Positions 62,573 through 64,000 of a stretch of 64,000 nucleotides of DNA are shown piece by piece. Each line of letters begins with the position of its first letter. Positions within the stretch are counted from its first letter, which is position 1. This DNA comes from Pseudomonas sp. R37(2017). Its GTDB lineage: Bacteria > Pseudomonadota > Gammaproteobacteria > Pseudomonadales > Pseudomonadaceae. Position numbers and translations under genes: made by a program. The notes under the pieces are model-generated. The model was given only the letters and a program-made list of their open reading frames with translations. It did not search any database and had not been told where the DNA came from. The stretch lies in assembly GCF_002113375.1 (NCBI RefSeq), contig NZ_NEHO01000009.1, forward strand, positions 167,446 to 231,445, written 5' to 3'.

Positions 62573-63961
62573 ATGAGTGCGCAACGAAGTCCCCTGATCG
62601 AGACCCGCTCGATCGATTTCATTCCCGAGGCCGAGCGTCACGGCAGCCTCTACAGCCAGTTCACCTTGTGGCTCGGCGCCAACCTGCAGATCACCGCCAT
62701 CGTCACCGGCGCCCTCGCCGTGGTGCTGGGCGGCGATGTGTTCTGGTCACTGATCGGCTTGCTGATCGGGCAAGTACTGGGCGGTGCCGTGGTGGCGCTG
62801 CACGCGGCGCAAGGACCGAAGCTCGGGCTGCCGCAGATGATCTCCAGCCGAGTGCAGTTCGGGGTGTATGGCGCGGCCATCCCGATTGTCCTGGTGTGCC
62901 TGATGTACCTCGGTTTCAGCGCCACCGGCGCGGTGCTGTCGGGGCAGGCGATTGCGCAATTGATCAGCGTCAGCGACAGTGCCGGCATCCTGATTTTCGC
63001 CGCGTGCATCGCGTTCCTGACGATCTTCGGTTATCGGGTGATTCACCTGGTCGGGCGGGTGGCCAGCGTGCTGGGCATCATCGCGTTCGCGTACCTGTTC
63101 ACCCGGTTGATGACCCTCAACGACATCGGCCTGTTGCTCGATAACCGTCACTTCGGCTGGAGCACTTTCCTGCTGGCGGTGTCGCTCTCGGCGTCCTGGC
63201 AGATCGCTTTCGGCCCCTATGTGGCGGACTACTCGCGCTACCTGCCGAGCAAGACTTCGTCGTGGAAAACCTTCGCCGCCGTCGGCCTCGGCACTGTAGT
63301 GGGGGCTCAGGCATCGATGGTGCTGGGCGTGTTCGCCGCGGCACTGGCCGGGGCGAATTTCCGAGGCCATGAAGTGGCGACCATTGTCGGCCTGGGCAGC
63401 ACCGGGGTGATCGCGTCCTTGCTGTACCTGAGCATTGTCTTCGGCAAGGTCACGGTGTCCACCCTCAACGCCTACGGCAGTTTCATGTGCATCGCCACCA
63501 TCATCAGCGGCTTTCGTCGTCGCCTGGAAATCACCGCCCGCCAGCGCATGCTGTTCGTGCTGCTGATTGTCGCGGCATCCACCTCGCTGGCGCTGCTGGG
63601 GCAGTACTCGTTCCTCAACTCGTTCAAGTATTTCATCCTGTTTTTGCTGACGTTTTTCACCCCGTGGAGCGCGATCAACCTGGTGGATTACTACTTCATC
63701 AACAAGGAACGCTACGACATCCCGGCACTGTCCGACCCGAGCGGGCGCTACGGTCGCTGGAACGTGCTGGGGATCAGCGTCTATGTGATCGGCGTGCTGG
63801 TCCAGCTGCCCTTCGTCGACACCCATTTCTACTCCGGACCGATGGTGGCGCAACTGGGCGGCGTGGATATTTCCTGGATCGTCGGGCTGCTCGTGCCGGG
63901 GGTGATCTATTACGCGCTGGCCAAACCGTCGATGAGTGGCGTGGTGGTGGAGCGGGGTTAA
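62573..63961 (+). CDS. NCS1-family nucleobase/heterocycle permease (copy 2)
   Basis: The 462-residue 12-helix transporter begins ETRSIDFIPEAERHG, the same N-terminal motif as the first permease, with GPKLGLPQMISSRVQFGVYG and FGPYVADYSRYLPSKTSS as the NCS1 core. It ends 39 bases before the window end. Two NCS1 paralogues in one locus suggest that two related products or substrates are imported. The ATG at 62573 has AAAGGAAA upstream. Confidence 0.92.
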   Translation: MSAQRSPLIETRSIDFIPEAERHGSLYSQFTLWLGANLQITAIVTGALAVVLGGDVFWSLIGLLIGQVLGGAVVALHAAQGPKLGLPQMISSRVQFGVYGAAIPIVLVCLMYLGFSATGAVLSGQAIAQLISVSDSAGILIFAACIAFLTIFGYRVIHLVGRVASVLGIIAFAYLFTRLMTLNDIGLLLDNRHFGWSTFLLAVSLSASWQIAFGPYVADYSRYLPSKTSSWKTFAAVGLGTVVGAQASMVLGVFAAALAGANFRGHEVATIVGLGSTGVIASLLYLSIVFGKVTVSTLNAYGSFMCIATIISGFRRRLEITARQRMLFVLLIVAASTSLALLGQYSFLNSFKYFILFLLTFFTPWSAINLVDYYFINKERYDIPALSDPSGRYGRWNVLGISVYVIGVLVQLPFVDTHFYSGPMVAQLGGVDISWIVGLLVPGVIYYALAKPSMSGVVVERG

Positions 63962-64000
63962 CCCTCGCCCGATACTTCCGGCCCCCCCTCTAATGAAATG

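Noticed and set aside
1..64000. tRNA, rRNA and riboswitch genes
   Set aside because: I looked in all intergenic gaps, including beside crcB for a fluoride riboswitch and around serS for tRNA-Ser, and saw none. A covariance search could still find small RNAs.

Overview
The window is chromosomal DNA of a fluorescent-group Pseudomonas. Three things point there: the GC-rich sequence, the gene order (nuo operon, aceA, purB-hflD-mnmA-nudJ, idh/icd, cspD-clpS-clpA-infA-bpt-aat-trxB-ftsK-lolA-rarA-crcB-serS-cysG, tusDCBE), which I recall as that of the Pseudomonas core genome, and eight REP-doublet (REPIN) repeats of the kind common in P. fluorescens relatives. I see no tRNA or rRNA gene, CRISPR array, insertion sequence or prophage.

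Layout. Bases 1-195 hold the end of a small DUF2790 protein. An OprD-family porin (minus strand) follows. Bases 1969-16907 are the complete 13-gene nuo operon (minus strand, nuoA to nuoN, nuoC and nuoD fused) for respiratory complex I. Its presumptive promoter lies near 16995-17023, next to a 9-bp perfect inverted repeat, and a terminator-like hairpin sits inside the operon between nuoF and nuoG. aceA (isocitrate lyase) follows, with a leader of about 370 nt and a 10-bp perfect inverted repeat that resembles an RccR operator. Next on the minus strand come a secretin-N-like exported protein, a GNAT enzyme with the ribosomal oxygenase RoxA, purB, hflD-mnmA and nudJ. The two isocitrate dehydrogenases (monomeric idh, minus; dimeric icd, plus) are divergent, so both dehydrogenases and isocitrate lyase lie within about 12.5 kb.

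Bases 29960-35088 form an N-degron and proteolysis block (cspD, clpS, clpA, infA, bpt, aat). Then come trxB, ftsK, lolA, rarA-crcB-serS-cysG, a glutathionyl-hydroquinone reductase, and the tusD-C-B-E sulfur relay operon ending in a ybiB/trpD2 homologue. Bases 47858-53254 carry small housekeeping and accessory genes: a DUF1275 membrane protein, a lipoprotein, a GNAT enzyme, nudK, ogt, ggt and a cysteine hydrolase.

The last 10.6 kb (53383-63961) is the most distinctive region. It looks like an uncharacterised catabolic locus: a LysR regulator divergent from an NCS1 permease, a nitrilase-superfamily amidase, a LuxR-type regulator, two exported amidohydrolases of the YtcJ type, a TorF-type outer-membrane protein and a second NCS1 permease. 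Read from outside in, it suggests uptake across the outer membrane, periplasmic hydrolysis, inner-membrane import of a nucleobase- or hydantoin-like heterocycle, and cytoplasmic amide hydrolysis. The substrate is unknown. A perfect 8-bp inverted repeat in the divergent promoter sits where a LysR activator site would be expected.

Start codons were chosen from ribosome-binding sites, overlaps and family lengths. Promoter and operator calls are by eye and are marked with low confidence where they rest on pattern alone.
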